Below, one piece after another: positions 8,298 through 18,177 of a stretch of DNA of 64,000 bases. The DNA lies in NCBI RefSeq assembly GCF_002082565.1, contig NZ_CP020562.1, positions 2,914,001 through 2,978,000 on the forward strand, given 5' to 3'. The stretch comes from Halomonas sp. GT. GTDB lineage: Bacteria > Pseudomonadota > Gammaproteobacteria > Pseudomonadales > Halomonadaceae. The position numbers were made by a program, and so were the translations under genes. The notes under the pieces are model-generated. The model was not told where the DNA came from. It saw only the letters and a program-made list of their open reading frames with translations, and searched no databases. How positions within the stretch are numbered: position 1 is the first letter of the stretch; every line of letters starts with the position of its first letter.

Positions 8298-8993
8298 ATG
8301 CATTATTCCGAAGCCAAAGAGCATACGCCTGGGCGCTTGCATACTCTTTTTGCGGACCCTTATTGTGCGTTTAAAAACGACACTGATGAGCGACAGCTTC
8401 ATATTCGGATAATGCTACACATCCTTCTCGCACTGCCTATGCATCAAGCGCGTGCTACGCTCCGCGTTATCCATGGCTGGGAAAACGGCGGCTTCGAGCC
8501 AAGTGATCTAAAGCACAAAGACTTTCCGCTTGCCTCGTTAGATGATTTCCACCGAGTGGTTAACGAGGTCTCCTCGAACCCTCAAGAACACGAGACGTCG
8601 TTAAGCGCTAACACGTCGCTTCTTTCAGCACCACTGGCTAGCGTATTCGCCAACGCAGAAGCCGAGGGCAGCATTGTTTCTGATACGCTGCGCAGTACGC
8701 CTTCCCGCTGGCCTGCTTTGAAAGGCGGTTTAGCCATTTATACGCTCTTCAAGATGTATCATCGCTTAGTTTATGGCGAAGATGATAACTACCGCTGCTC
8801 TCAGTGCGAAACACCCGATGGCTTGCGTGAGCTCCATGAATTTCATCTCGAAGAAGGTGAATTTGCGCTGCTAGTTCCTCACAATGCAAAAACGCAAACT
8901 GTCACTCCGACCATTCTTGTCATGCACGCCAGTCAGCTTGGCCCTATCGGCCAGCTCCTAAAAAGAAGCCTGCCACTATTTCAGGATACTTGA
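8298..8993 (+). CDS. Uncharacterised protein
   Basis: A 231-residue soluble protein that I do not recognise. It starts at the ATG at 8298, with CAGGGA 8 nt upstream. Visible features: an N-terminal helical part (MHYSEAKEHTPGRLHTLF...RIMLHILLALPMHQARATLRVIHGWENGGF), a Ser/Asn-rich middle (residues about 95-130), and a C-terminal half with one CxxC pair (YRCSQCETPDG) and acidic His-rich stretch LHEFHLEEGEF. The single CxxC could bind metal with nearby histidines, but this is speculation. Base composition is like its neighbours. A strong terminator follows 11 nt after the stop. No functional call is made. Confidence 0.75.
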   Translation: MHYSEAKEHTPGRLHTLFADPYCAFKNDTDERQLHIRIMLHILLALPMHQARATLRVIHGWENGGFEPSDLKHKDFPLASLDDFHRVVNEVSSNPQEHETSLSANTSLLSAPLASVFANAEAEGSIVSDTLRSTPSRWPALKGGLAIYTLFKMYHRLVYGEDDNYRCSQCETPDGLRELHEFHLEEGEFALLVPHNAKTQTVTPTILVMHASQLGPIGQLLKRSLPLFQDT

Positions 8994-9003
8994 GTCGACA
9001 CTG

Positions 9004-9032
9004 TAAAAGCCCCACTTATTGCGGGGCTTTTA
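9004..9032. terminator. Bidirectional intrinsic terminator between the orphan gene and mmsA
   Basis: TAAAAGCCCC (9004-9013) pairs with GGGGCTTTTA (9023-9032), loop 9 nt. Each strand ends in a T run (TTTTA), so it can stop transcripts of the + gene ending at 8993 and of the − gene ending at 9043. Confidence 0.9.
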
Positions 9033-9042
9033 CATAGTGCAA

Positions 9043-10542
9043 TTAACTCAACGAAATAGTGCTATTAATCCCACTAGATACATTTTCTGGCTCAAACCAG
9101 CGGGCCGTGACCGTTTTGGTTTGCGTCCAGAAGGTAATTGCCTGCTTGCCATTCGGCCCCAAGTCGCCAAGCTTGGAAGCTCGCGAACCCGTAAAGCTGA
9201 AGTACGCGACGGGTACAGGAATCGGAACGTTGATACCAATTTGGCCTACGTCGATGTCGGTTTCAAAGCGCCGAGCTACCCAGCCTGAGTTGGTAAATAT
9301 CGACGTACCGTTGCCGTTAGGGTTAGCGTTGATAAACGCAATGGCGTCATCCAGCGTTTCCACACTGACCACACACAGCACTGGACCAAAAATCTCTTCC
9401 CGGTACACCGTCATATCAGCGGTCACATCGGCAAACAGCGTTGGGCCAACAAAATTACCGTTTGGATAGCCATCTACCGTGCAGCCACGGCCGTCTACCA
9501 GTAGTTTAGCGCCCTCTTTTTCACCTGCTGTAATCAGGCGTTCAACGCGCTCTTTCGCTTGAGGTGAGACAAGCGGCCCTAGGTCTGCATCGCGCTGAGT
9601 GCCAGGACCGACTTTCATGCTACGTGCGCCTTCCTCAATATCTTTTAGCCACTCACGAGCCTCGCCTACTAGCACGACAACCGAGTTAGCCATGCAGCGC
9701 TGACCAGCAGCACCAAACGCCGAACCAAGTAGGCTATCAATCGCCTGACTACGGTTGGCATCCGGCATGACAACACAGTGGTTTTTAGCTCCCATCATCG
9801 ACTGCATACGCTTACCTGCGGCGGCTGCACGGTTGTAAAGCAAGGAGCCCACATGGGTCGAGCCAATAAACGAAAGTGCTTTAATATCCTGATGATCGGC
9901 GATCTGGTTGGCAACATCTGGGCCGCCATGGACTACGTTTAAAACGCCTGCCGGGACGCCCGCCTCATGGGCAAGTTCAACCAGTCGCATGGTGGAACTA
10001 GGATCTTGCTCAGACGGTTTCAATACAAAGGTATTTCCCGTTGCGATGGCTAGCGGGAACATAAAACAGGGCAGCATTATCGGGAAGTTGAAGGCGGTAA
10101 TGCCTGCGCCAACGCCCAATGGCTGGTGCATGGTGTAAACATCGACTTCATTCGCGGCGTTTTCCGCCAGCTCACCCAGCTGCAGCGACGTAATTGAACA
10201 AGCGTGCTCAACGACTTCTAAACCGCGCCCCACTTCACCCTCAGCGTCAGGCAGGGTTTTACCGTGCTCTTCCGTAATCAGCGCGGCTAATTCAGCAGTA
10301 TTTTCGCGTATCAGTGCCTGAAGTTTCAGCATGATGCGCATACGCTTGCCAAGCGGCACTTTACGCCAGCTTTTAAAAGCTGTTTTAGCACTGGCAATCG
10401 CACGCTCCACTTCTTCAGCGGTACAAAATGGCACTCGGGCTACCACTTCCTGAGTCGCAGGATTAACCACATCACGCCAATCCTGGCTTTGTGACATTAC
10501 TGGTTGGCCATCGATATACATTGGAATTTCACGAACGGACAT
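9043..10542 (-). CDS. mmsA: CoA-acylating methylmalonate-semialdehyde dehydrogenase
   Basis: A 499-residue aldehyde dehydrogenase, the usual length for MmsA. It oxidises methylmalonate semialdehyde (valine catabolism) or malonate semialdehyde to propionyl- or acetyl-CoA with NAD+. The catalytic cysteine is in [14 protein letters not shown], and the segments [34 protein letters not shown] (split here as [10 protein letters not shown] and MLPCFMF) and [10 protein letters not shown] are characteristic of this subfamily. The start at 10542 has GAGGAAGG 5 nt upstream; the longer frame has none. No mmsB or other valine gene is adjacent, so it is a solitary locus. A 16-bp inverted repeat 67 bp upstream looks like a LiuR-type operator. 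Confidence 0.92.
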   Translation of the reverse strand: MSVREIPMYIDGQPVMSQSQDWRDVVNPATQEVVARVPFCTAEEVERAIASAKTAFKSWRKVPLGKRMRIMLKLQALIRENTAELAALITEEHGKTLPDAEGEVGRGLEVVEHACSITSLQLGELAENAANEVDVYTMHQPLGVGAGITAFNFPIMLPCFMFPLAIATGNTFVLKPSEQDPSSTMRLVELAHEAGVPAGVLNVVHGGPDVANQIADHQDIKALSFIGSTHVGSLLYNRAAAAGKRMQSMMGAKNHCVVMPDANRSQAIDSLLGSAFGAAGQRCMANSVVVLVGEAREWLKDIEEGARSMKVGPGTQRDADLGPLVSPQAKERVERLITAGEKEGAKLLVDGRGCTVDGYPNGNFVGPTLFADVTADMTVYREEIFGPVLCVVSVETLDDAIAFINANPNGNGTSIFTNSGWVARRFETDIDVGQIGINVPIPVPVAYFSFTGSRASKLGDLGPNGKQAITFWTQTKTVTARWFEPENVSSGINSTISLS

Positions 10543-10608
10543 GACTACCTTCCTCATCGTTGTGTTTATTATGAGACGCAAATATGAACCCTAGGGTATA
10601 TCAGCAAG

Positions 10609-10624
10609 TTGACGTAAACGTCAA
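10609..10624. promoter_or_regulatory. LiuR-like operator upstream of mmsA
   Basis: TTGACGT and ACGTCAA form a perfect inverted repeat separated by AA. As I remember it, this closely resembles the binding motif of LiuR, the MerR-family regulator of branched-chain amino acid breakdown in gammaproteobacteria. Position is 67-82 bp before the mmsA start. The link to LiuR is inference from motif and target function. Confidence 0.55.
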
Positions 10625-10788
10625 TTAGCCACTTGATAAAGAGTTAGGCAACTCAGCGTTAAGATTTACGCTTTCCATAGTCGCACTGCCCTCGCTATGC
10701 TGGCTATTAGCGCTAACGCTACACAGTGGAGCGTGCGTTTTTCAGATGCAGGTGGCCGTCGCACAGGTCATCACCCAAGGAGGCATCC

Positions 10789-11859
10789 ATGCAGACCTTT
10801 AGCTGCCGCTGTGGCAATCCGCTATTTTTTGAAAACACGCATTGCTTGGCCTGCGAATCTGAGGTTGGCTGGTGCCCTGCTTGCACGTGTATTGTGGCAC
10901 TTGAACCGCTACAAAATGGGGGATACCGCTGCACTCACCCAGGCTGCGGGACAGCCTTAATGAAATGCCACAACTATGCGGTTGAGAATGTGTGTAACCG
11001 TATGGTGGTGATGGCAGAAGGACATGCCGATACGCTGTGTGACTGTTGCCGTTACAATGAAATGATTCCTGACTTAACTATCAGTGGCAACCGAGAACGC
11101 TGGGCTGCACTTGAAGCTGCCAAGCGACGGTTATTTCACACACTTGATTTATTAAAGCTTCCTCACGGTATTAACGGGGAAAACATTCGTGTCCCACTAA
11201 GCTTCTCGTTTATGGCGGATGCTCTGCCCGATCAAGGGCTTTGGCGTTCTACTGCCAGCCAAGAGAAGGTATATACCGGCCACGCTAACGGCCATATCAC
11301 CATCAATGTAAAAGAGGCCGACGACGTTGAGCGCGAGCGGCTGCGGGTTGATATGAATGAGTCCCACCGCACATTGATCGGCCACTTCCGACATGAGATT
11401 GGTCATTACTATTGGGATTTACTGGTAAAGGGCCGGGATGAAAATGCCTGCCGCAACGTGTTTGGTGACCATAATAACCCTGCCTACATTGACGCATTAG
11501 AGCGGTACTATCAGCAAGGCACACCTTCCAATTGGGCAACCCAGTTTATTTCCGCATATGCCACCATGCACCCCTGGGAAGACTTTGCCGAAACCTTTGC
11601 ATTTTATCTGGACATGGTGGCCGTGCTTGATACAGCGTTGCATATGGGACTTTCTCGAGCTGAGTGTGATGGTACTTTGGACGGCATGCTAAGGGCGTTT
11701 CACCAGGTAGGCATGGCGGTTAACGAACTTAATCGTGATATGGGCTTGCTCGATTTAGCACCCGGCGTAATTGTACCTGCAGTGCGTGAGAAGCTGACGT
11801 ATCTGCATCAACTGGTTCAGAGTGCAAACGCCAGCCCCTGCATGCTTAGCAACCGTTAA
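10789..11859 (+). CDS. Putative zinc-binding metallopeptidase with N-terminal zinc ribbon
   Basis: A 356-residue soluble protein. The N-terminal ~110 residues are cysteine-rich (CRCGNPLFFENTHCLACE, GWCPAC, CTHPGCGTALMKCHN, CDCC), giving several zinc knuckles. The C-terminal domain carries the zincin motif HEIGHYYWD near residue 205 with a downstream acidic segment (HPWEDFAETFAFYLD) that can supply the third ligand or catalytic Glu. This pairing matches a known putative metallopeptidase family often found with alpha-E/ATP-grasp/transglutaminase clusters. It sits at the edge of that cluster here. The start at 10789 has AGGAGG 5 nt before. Its stop overlaps the stop of the convergent alpha-E gene by 4 bp. 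A role in processing the cluster's peptide product is inference. Confidence 0.85.
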   Translation: MQTFSCRCGNPLFFENTHCLACESEVGWCPACTCIVALEPLQNGGYRCTHPGCGTALMKCHNYAVENVCNRMVVMAEGHADTLCDCCRYNEMIPDLTISGNRERWAALEAAKRRLFHTLDLLKLPHGINGENIRVPLSFSFMADALPDQGLWRSTASQEKVYTGHANGHITINVKEADDVERERLRVDMNESHRTLIGHFRHEIGHYYWDLLVKGRDENACRNVFGDHNNPAYIDALERYYQQGTPSNWATQFISAYATMHPWEDFAETFAFYLDMVAVLDTALHMGLSRAECDGTLDGMLRAFHQVGMAVNELNRDMGLLDLAPGVIVPAVREKLTYLHQLVQSANASPCMLSNR

Positions 11860-12854
11860 TCGTTATCGTCATCCCCTGTGTGGCTTTGCGATTGGAACTG
11901 CGTAACACGGGGTACCCCGTCACTATTAACAAAGTAAGTTGCACTTAATGTGTCGTGTATAGCAGCGAAGCCAATCTGTAGTTCATCCACAAAGGCGTGT
12001 AGCTTGCTTGGCGAATGGGCGAGTGCCTGAATATCGGCGTCCACCACATCTGCTCGAACAAGCGATACCGTTGCTGCCACGCGATCTTGTCGGGGTAACA
12101 GCTGAAGTTCGTGCCCTACCGTTTCCAAACTGCAAGCGATAGAGCGAGGAAGATTAGGATCTTGCAGTAAAAAACGCAGCACATCGGGTCCGCGCACCCG
12201 CAAACGTACTTGCTGGCGATACATCTGGTAAGCAGTGAGCGACTTCAGGACACTCATCCATTGCAGGTTTTCAAATGGCAGCAGCTCTTCAGGGTTTTGT
12301 GGAAGCAGGCTGGCTGAACGAACATCAACAATGCGAGTGGTCATGTCCGCTCGCTCTAAATGGCGCCCCAGTTTAATAAAGGTTCGAGCAGGGCCATAAC
12401 TAAGTGTCCCTTCGATTAAACCAGTTAATGTTTGGCAACCACGAATCACACTCTTTAAAAAGGTGTCCCTACGCCGCGGACTAACGCCATTTTCCGCATG
12501 CTCTGCAACACTAAGATAGAGTTGATTGACCTCCTCCCAGATTTCCCTCGGCACGACATCGCGGGTTGTGCGCAGGTTTTCTCGGGCGCTCGCTAAGGCG
12601 GCCAAAATAGAGCTACCATTTTGCGCATCGGCACACAAAAAGTGCACTACGCTTCGCTCATCAAAGCTTGAATGGCGCTCATTAAATGCTTCCAACGTAC
12701 CGGTCATCTCTATTAACGGCGCCCAGCCAAGGGGCAAGTGCCGCGGTAGATCCAACATTAAATGGCTATTAACGCTCAGTAACCGAGCAGTGTCTTCGGC
12801 CCGCTCGATGTAACGCGCCATCCAATAAAGGTTTTCAGCAACGCGTGACAGCAT
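11856..12854 (-). CDS. Alpha-E domain protein
   Basis: A 332-residue all-helical protein of the alpha-E family (COG2307 type). It begins MLSRVAENLYWMARYIERAEDTARLL, the hallmark opening of the family. GPARTFIKLGRHLERADMTTRI is a second conserved helix pair with a repeated RxxERA-like motif. The C-terminus is acidic (GDDDND). Biochemistry is unknown; it is nearly always next to a circularly permuted ATP-grasp enzyme, as here, where only 4 nt separate it from the upstream ATP-grasp gene. It is probably the partner or accessory of that ligase. The ATG at 12854 is chosen because the family starts at MLSR. Confidence 0.93.
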   Translation of the reverse strand: MLSRVAENLYWMARYIERAEDTARLLSVNSHLMLDLPRHLPLGWAPLIEMTGTLEAFNERHSSFDERSVVHFLCADAQNGSSILAALASARENLRTTRDVVPREIWEEVNQLYLSVAEHAENGVSPRRRDTFLKSVIRGCQTLTGLIEGTLSYGPARTFIKLGRHLERADMTTRIVDVRSASLLPQNPEELLPFENLQWMSVLKSLTAYQMYRQQVRLRVRGPDVLRFLLQDPNLPRSIACSLETVGHELQLLPRQDRVAATVSLVRADVVDADIQALAHSPSKLHAFVDELQIGFAAIHDTLSATYFVNSDGVPRVTQFQSQSHTGDDDND

Positions 12855-12858
12855 GGCG

Positions 12859-14343
12859 CTAGGCTCCTTCGTGCTCAGCGGCAGCTGCCGCGTTCTCATC
12901 GGTTTCAACAATCCAGGTATCTTTACTGCCGCCACCTTGAGACGAGTTCACCACCAGCGAACCCTCCACCAGGGCGACTCGGGTCAAGCCACCGGTGGTC
13001 ACATGGGTTTCGGGGCCAGACAAAATAAACGGTCGAAGATCCACATGACGCGGCTGCGGCAACCCATTCGCCAACGTGGGCGTGGTAGAGAGAGCCAGGG
13101 TAGGTTGAGCCATATAGTTGCGAGGATTGGCTTTAATCAATTGAGCAAATTCATCGCGCGTTTCTTTCGTGGAGCGTGGGCCGATCAGCATGCCATAGCC
13201 GCCAGACTCGTTTGCTGGTTTCACAACCAGTTCATCCAAATGCTCCAATACATACTTGCGATCATCTTCAAACATGCACAAATAGCTAGGCACATTTGGC
13301 AGCAACGGCTCTTGGTCGAGGTAGTAGCGAATGATCTCAGGTACAAAAGCATAAACGACTTTATCGTCGGCGACCCCTGCTCCTGGCGCATTGGCAAGTG
13401 CCACTTTCCCTGCTCGCCAAGCGCGCATTAACCCTGCTACACCCAGCATTGAATCTGGATTAAACGCCTCAGGGTCAAGAAACTCGTCGTCTACACGACG
13501 ATAAATCACATCAACACGACGCAGCCCTTCAACAGTACGCATATAAACCACGTCATCGTCATCGACCAGCAAGTCGCTACCCTGTACTAGTTCAACCCCC
13601 ATTTGCTGAGCAAGATAAGCATGCTCAAAGTAGGCGGAGTTATAGATACCAGGTGTTAACACCACAACCTGAGGATCATCGCCGGGACGAGGCGACATCG
13701 ACGCTAACATGTCATATAGCTGGGCAACATAATCATCTACTGGAAGAATTTTGCCAGACGCAAATAGTTCAGGTAGCACACGCTTAGTAACGTTACGGTT
13801 TTCAAGCATGTAAGACACACCCGAGGGAATACGCAAATTATCTTCCAGCACATAAAGCGTGCCATCACCACCACGCACTAAGTCTGATCCGCAAATATGC
13901 GCCCAAATACCATGAGGAGGGTTAATACCGACACATTGAGGCCGAAAGTTTGCCGATTGAGCCAATACTTCAGCAGGTAACACTTTGTCTTTAATTACTT
14001 TTTGACCATGATAAAGATCGTCAATAAATAGATTAAGTGCTTGAACGCGTTGTTTTAGACCCGCTTCAGTTTTACGCCACTCGCTGGCAGGAATGATCCG
14101 CGGAACAATATCAAAGGGCCATGCCCTGTCAATCATGGCACCCTCAGAATAAACGGTAAACGTAATCCCCATGGTGCGGATGGCAATTTCTGCTGCCGTC
14201 TTACGCTCTGCCAACTCTTCCGCACTAAACCTTGCCAACATATTGCACAGCTCATCAGCCGAGGCACGTGGCTTGCCTGGTGCCGCTAGCAACTCATCGT
14301 AATAATCGCGACACGCATAGTTATTCCAATTCACTTGGCTCAT
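12859..14343 (-). CDS. Circularly permuted (type 2) ATP-grasp protein
   Basis: A 494-residue ATP-grasp enzyme of the circularly permuted type (COG2308 type). Seen: LEDNLRIPSGVSYMLENR (about 166-183), VVLTPGIYNSAYFEHAYLA (227-245), the ATP-binding lysine segment LVVKPANESGGYGMLIGP (Lys375) and a late VTTGGLTRVAL region. The family has been predicted to form amide or peptide bonds by carboxylate activation. The start at 14343 has AGGAGA 6 nt upstream. It forms a two-gene operon with the alpha-E gene and is divergent from the transglutaminase-amidoligase gene. Unlike its fused paralogue at 18178, it keeps the ATP-binding loop, so it is the better candidate for the active ligase. The substrate is unknown. 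Confidence 0.93.
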   Translation of the reverse strand: MSQVNWNNYACRDYYDELLAAPGKPRASADELCNMLARFSAEELAERKTAAEIAIRTMGITFTVYSEGAMIDRAWPFDIVPRIIPASEWRKTEAGLKQRVQALNLFIDDLYHGQKVIKDKVLPAEVLAQSANFRPQCVGINPPHGIWAHICGSDLVRGGDGTLYVLEDNLRIPSGVSYMLENRNVTKRVLPELFASGKILPVDDYVAQLYDMLASMSPRPGDDPQVVVLTPGIYNSAYFEHAYLAQQMGVELVQGSDLLVDDDDVVYMRTVEGLRRVDVIYRRVDDEFLDPEAFNPDSMLGVAGLMRAWRAGKVALANAPGAGVADDKVVYAFVPEIIRYYLDQEPLLPNVPSYLCMFEDDRKYVLEHLDELVVKPANESGGYGMLIGPRSTKETRDEFAQLIKANPRNYMAQPTLALSTTPTLANGLPQPRHVDLRPFILSGPETHVTTGGLTRVALVEGSLVVNSSQGGGSKDTWIVETDENAAAAAEHEGA

Positions 14344-14762
14344 GGGCGCTCTCCTGGCGCAATGGTGGAAGCGGCAACTTCCTCTAACGTAGTGCAGGCC
14401 AACCCCGCGCAATCTACGCAGTTCTCTTCATATATAAGCACGCAAAATACATACCATCTTTTTCGATATTTCAACGTTAAAAGGATTCACTTAATGCGCG
14501 CGCCACTCAACTCATCTACTGAATTGTTGCTTTTAGTTGATGCTTCAAAGTTAAACTTAAAACCATCCACAAAAGCACCAAAACAGTGCAATTAGCTAAC
14601 ACTAATGGTGCATTTTATATTTTTTACACTTCTTAAACGGCTTAGCGAATTTTGCAGCTGCAAAAAAACCTAACTACAACGATACTGCCGTAACTTACTT
14701 CTTTTAATCGAGGCGTCTTAATGACAAATCGGTTGATATAGACTTAATTTTGAGGGTGGCTT
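14344..14762. other. Divergent intergenic control region of the ligase/transglutaminase cluster
   Basis: A 419-bp A/T-rich gap between two divergent operons, the longest non-coding stretch in the window. It holds the 16-bp palindrome described separately, runs of A and T, and a ribosome site (GAGGGTGG) before 14763. I see no convincing sigma-70 promoter pair, small gene or RNA. Both operons probably start here, which would allow joint control. Confidence 0.6.
14650..14665. promoter_or_regulatory. Perfect 16-bp palindrome, candidate operator
   Basis: TTTTGCAGCTGCAAAA is a perfect palindrome about 100 bp before the + gene at 14763, in the middle of the divergent control region. It could be an operator for a dimeric regulator. 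No regulator gene is in the cluster. Confidence 0.4.
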
Positions 14763-17700
14763 ATGACCATTCGTGTTGCCTTGCATCACCGAACGACTTA
14801 TCACTTTGACCGTCCGGTGAATTTGTCACCCCATGTTGTTCGCCTCCGTCCTGCGCCTCACTGCCGGACTCACATTGATGCCTACTCGCTGAATATTTCA
14901 GGAGGCGATCACTTCCTTAACTGGCAGCAAGACCCGTTTGGTAACTTTAATGCACGCATCGTATTTCCTGAGCCACGTAAAGAGTTAACCATTGCGGTCG
15001 AGCTGATCGCCCCGATGACTGTCATTAATCCGTTTGACTTTTTTCTCGACGACATCGCGCAAAAAATTCCGTTTGTCTACCCAGAAGAGCTCACTAAAGA
15101 ACTAGGCCCCTATCTTGAAGTCACTGAGGCCGGCCCACAGCTGATGGCCTGGCTTAAGGATGTCCCCAGAGAACCCACCACGAGCGTTGATTTTTTGGTG
15201 GCTCTTAATCAACGCCTTCAAAACGACATCAGCTATCTGGTACGCATGGAGCCTGGCGTTCAGAGCTGCGAGGAAACCTTAACTCTTGCCAGTGGATCCT
15301 GTCGCGACAGCGCCTGGTTATTAGTGCAAATTCTGCGACACCTGGGGCTAGCTGCGCGCTTTGTTTCAGGCTATTTAATCCAGCTGACCCCTGATGTAAA
15401 AGCCCTGGATGGCCCAAGCGGAACCGACGAAGACTTCACCGACCTGCATGCCTGGACAGAGGTATTTCTTCCCGGCGCAGGGTGGGTTGGCTTAGACCCT
15501 ACGTCAGGCTTGTTTGCCGGCGAAGGACATATCCCGCTTGCCGCCACGCCAACTACCGGTAGCGCTGCCGCGATTACTGGTTTTTCTGATAAGTGTGAGG
15601 TGGCGTTTAATGTGGAAATGCGCGTCGAGCGTATTCACGAAGACCCACGGGTAACCAAACCCTATAGCGATCAACAGTGGCAAGAAATTTTGCAGCTCGG
15701 CGATCAGGTCGATAATGAGCTTAATCTTCAGGACGTACGCCTCACAATGGGCGGTGAGCCCACCTTTGTTTCCGTCGACGATATGGAGAGCCCACAGTGG
15801 AATACGGAAGCGCTTGGCGAACATAAACGTGAACGCGCTGAAGTACTGTTAAGCCGCTTACAGGAAGCCTATGCCCCTGGCAGTGTGATACAGCAGCAGC
15901 AAGGCAAATGGTACCCAGGCGAACCGCTGCCCCGCTGGGCGTTAGCGTGCTACTGGCGCAAGGATGGAGTACCACTGTGGCGCGACCCTAAATGGCTCGC
16001 CTGCATGGAAGGTGCGCCGGTGGTGGAGGTTGATGACGCTATGGCTAAGCGCTTTACCCAAGCGCTTAGCGAACGTTTAGGGGTGGACTCACGTTACTGG
16101 ATATCTGCTTTTGAAGACGCCTATTACTACCTCTGGAAAGAACAGACACTGCCAGTAAACATCGACCCGCGAAAAGCCGATTTGAAAGATGACGCCGAAC
16201 GCCGTCGTCTTGCACGACTACTAGAACAAGATTTAGCCGCGGTAGTTGGCTATGCATTACCTTTGCGCCACTCGATTGCTCAGTCGCACCGCTGGGAAAG
16301 CGGACGTTGGCCTCTCAAGCGTGAACATTTGTTTTTAGTTCCCGGCGACTCTCCCATGGGGCTGCGGCTCCCCCTTTCCGCACTTCCCTGGGCTGATCCA
16401 GAAGAGCAACCGCAGCCTGAGTCACTCTTTGCGCCACGCCCCGAGATTGGTGATATCCACGGAGAGGTCGCTAGACGACATGCTGAACAGCATCGCTTTA
16501 GCAGCGCCGAGCGCCATGGTCAAAGCGTACACCAAAGCCTTAGCCACCCGGAAGGAGAAGCCGTACAACAGCAACCCCATCCTGAGAACGATCGCGACCA
16601 TAAAGTGATACATACCAGCTTATGTATTGAGCCTAGAGACGGCCGCCTGCATATTTTCTTACCGCCGCTCACCCAGCTGGAGCACTATTTAGATCTGCTC
16701 AGCAGTATTGAAGAGTGCGCGCGAACACTTGGCTGCCCGGTAATGATCGAGGGCTATTCCCCACCCCGTGACCCGCGGCTGGAGAATTTTATGATCACCC
16801 CTGACCCAGGTGTGATCGAAGTGAACATTATGCCAGCGGCTAGCTGGCCAACCCTAGTCGCTCAGACCGAGCGGCTCTATGACGAAGCTCGCCAAGCGCG
16901 CCTATGCACCGAGAAGTTCATGCTGGATGGACGACACACGGGCACCGGTGGCGGCAACCATGTCACGCTTGGTGGCGTTACGCCTGACGATTCGCCCTTC
17001 CTTCGCCGCCCTGATTTACTGGCAAGCCTGGTCACCTATTGGCAGCACCACCCGAGCCTTTCTTATCTTTTTTCAGGACTCTTTATTGGTCCTACCAGTC
17101 AAGCACCACGGGTAGATGAAGCTCGCCATGAAGCGCTTTACGAGCTGGAAATTGCACTACAACAAATGCCAGAGGGAGAAGTTGTTCAGCCTTGGCTGGT
17201 GGATCGCCTACTGCGCCATTTACTCACCGATTTAACCGGCAACACCCATCGTGCTGAGTTCTGTATTGATAAGCTTTATTCACCGGATAGCGACAGCGGT
17301 CGTTTAGGGTTACTCGAACTACGTGGCTTTGAAATGCCCCCCCATGCACGTATGGGTTTGATGCAGATGCTGCTTATTCGGGCGCTTGTCGCCCGCTGCT
17401 GGAAAACGCCCTACCGCGCCAAACCGGTGCGATGGGGAAGCGCTCTGCAAGATCGCTGGATGCTGCCCCACTATTTATGGGAAGACTTGAGCGACGTGCT
17501 AAGCGATCTTGGCAATCATGGCTTTGCTTTTAAGCTTGAGTGGTTTGCACCCTTCCTTGAGTTCCGCTTCCCTGTTCATGGGCGGCTGCATACGCCCATG
17601 CTTGATATTGAGCTACGCCAAGCGATTGAGCCTTGGCATGTACTCGGTGAAGAGTCTTCTGCTGGTGGCACTGCACGCTATGTTGACTCTTCCGTTGAGC

Positions 17701-18113
17701 GATTAGAAGTCAAAATAAATGGCATGACCGGCAGCCGCTATTTAGTGACCTGCAACGGCCGCCGAGTACCCCTCTCAGCGACGGGTCGAAACGGCGAAGC
17801 AGTTGCCGGTGTTCGCTACCGCGCCTGGCAACCACCTTCAGCACTTCACCCACAAATCCCAATTCATGCGCCACTGGTATTTGACGTGATAGATACGTGG
17901 AATCAACGCTCAGTCGCCGGTTGTACCTATCACGTCATACACCCTACTGGGCGCAGCTTTGAAACGTTCCCTGTCAATGCATTTGAAGCGGAAGCGCGGC
18001 GCCTGGGTCGATTTAGTGACGACGGCCACCGCCATGGTTACCAGTCTCCGGCGCCAGAAATGTCCAGCTTAGAGCTTCCCAATACCTTGGACCTGCGCTG
18101 GAGGCCAAGCTAA
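14763..18113 (+). CDS. Transglutaminase-like protease fused to a DUF2126 putative amidoligase
   Basis: A 1116-residue two-part protein. Residues about 1-290 form an N-terminal beta domain and a transglutaminase-like (papain-fold) domain with an intact triad: Cys180 (SGSCRDSAWLL), His229 (DLHAWTEVF) and Asp245 (GLDPTSG). From about residue 310 to the end is a DUF2126 region, described as a putative amidoligase related to the glutamine-synthetase/GCS fold; LTMGGEPTFVS and TGTGGGNHVTLGG are conserved-looking stretches. Such fusions have been proposed to pair peptide-bond making with cleavage or transfer. It is probably the first gene of a three-gene + operon (to 21449). The ATG at 14763 follows GAGGGTGG. 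Substrates unknown. Confidence 0.92.
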   Translation: MTIRVALHHRTTYHFDRPVNLSPHVVRLRPAPHCRTHIDAYSLNISGGDHFLNWQQDPFGNFNARIVFPEPRKELTIAVELIAPMTVINPFDFFLDDIAQKIPFVYPEELTKELGPYLEVTEAGPQLMAWLKDVPREPTTSVDFLVALNQRLQNDISYLVRMEPGVQSCEETLTLASGSCRDSAWLLVQILRHLGLAARFVSGYLIQLTPDVKALDGPSGTDEDFTDLHAWTEVFLPGAGWVGLDPTSGLFAGEGHIPLAATPTTGSAAAITGFSDKCEVAFNVEMRVERIHEDPRVTKPYSDQQWQEILQLGDQVDNELNLQDVRLTMGGEPTFVSVDDMESPQWNTEALGEHKRERAEVLLSRLQEAYAPGSVIQQQQGKWYPGEPLPRWALACYWRKDGVPLWRDPKWLACMEGAPVVEVDDAMAKRFTQALSERLGVDSRYWISAFEDAYYYLWKEQTLPVNIDPRKADLKDDAERRRLARLLEQDLAAVVGYALPLRHSIAQSHRWESGRWPLKREHLFLVPGDSPMGLRLPLSALPWADPEEQPQPESLFAPRPEIGDIHGEVARRHAEQHRFSSAERHGQSVHQSLSHPEGEAVQQQPHPENDRDHKVIHTSLCIEPRDGRLHIFLPPLTQLEHYLDLLSSIEECARTLGCPVMIEGYSPPRDPRLENFMITPDPGVIEVNIMPAASWPTLVAQTERLYDEARQARLCTEKFMLDGRHTGTGGGNHVTLGGVTPDDSPFLRRPDLLASLVTYWQHHPSLSYLFSGLFIGPTSQAPRVDEARHEALYELEIALQQMPEGEVVQPWLVDRLLRHLLTDLTGNTHRAEFCIDKLYSPDSDSGRLGLLELRGFEMPPHARMGLMQMLLIRALVARCWKTPYRAKPVRWGSALQDRWMLPHYLWEDLSDVLSDLGNHGFAFKLEWFAPFLEFRFPVHGRLHTPMLDIELRQAIEPWHVLGEESSAGGTARYVDSSVERLEVKINGMTGSRYLVTCNGRRVPLSATGRNGEAVAGVRYRAWQPPSALHPQIPIHAPLVFDVIDTWNQRSVAGCTYHVIHPTGRSFETFPVNAFEAEARRLGRFSDDGHRHGYQSPAPEMSSLELPNTLDLRWRPS

Positions 18114-18177
18114 TGCTTTCCTATTAAGGCGAGCTGCAGGATAATTCGCTGCTTATTTGCTTAGGACTAAAAGGATC

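Noticed and set aside
14335..14595. Open frame in the divergent gap before 14763
   Set aside because: A/T-rich, no ribosome site and random composition; the gap is better explained as control DNA.
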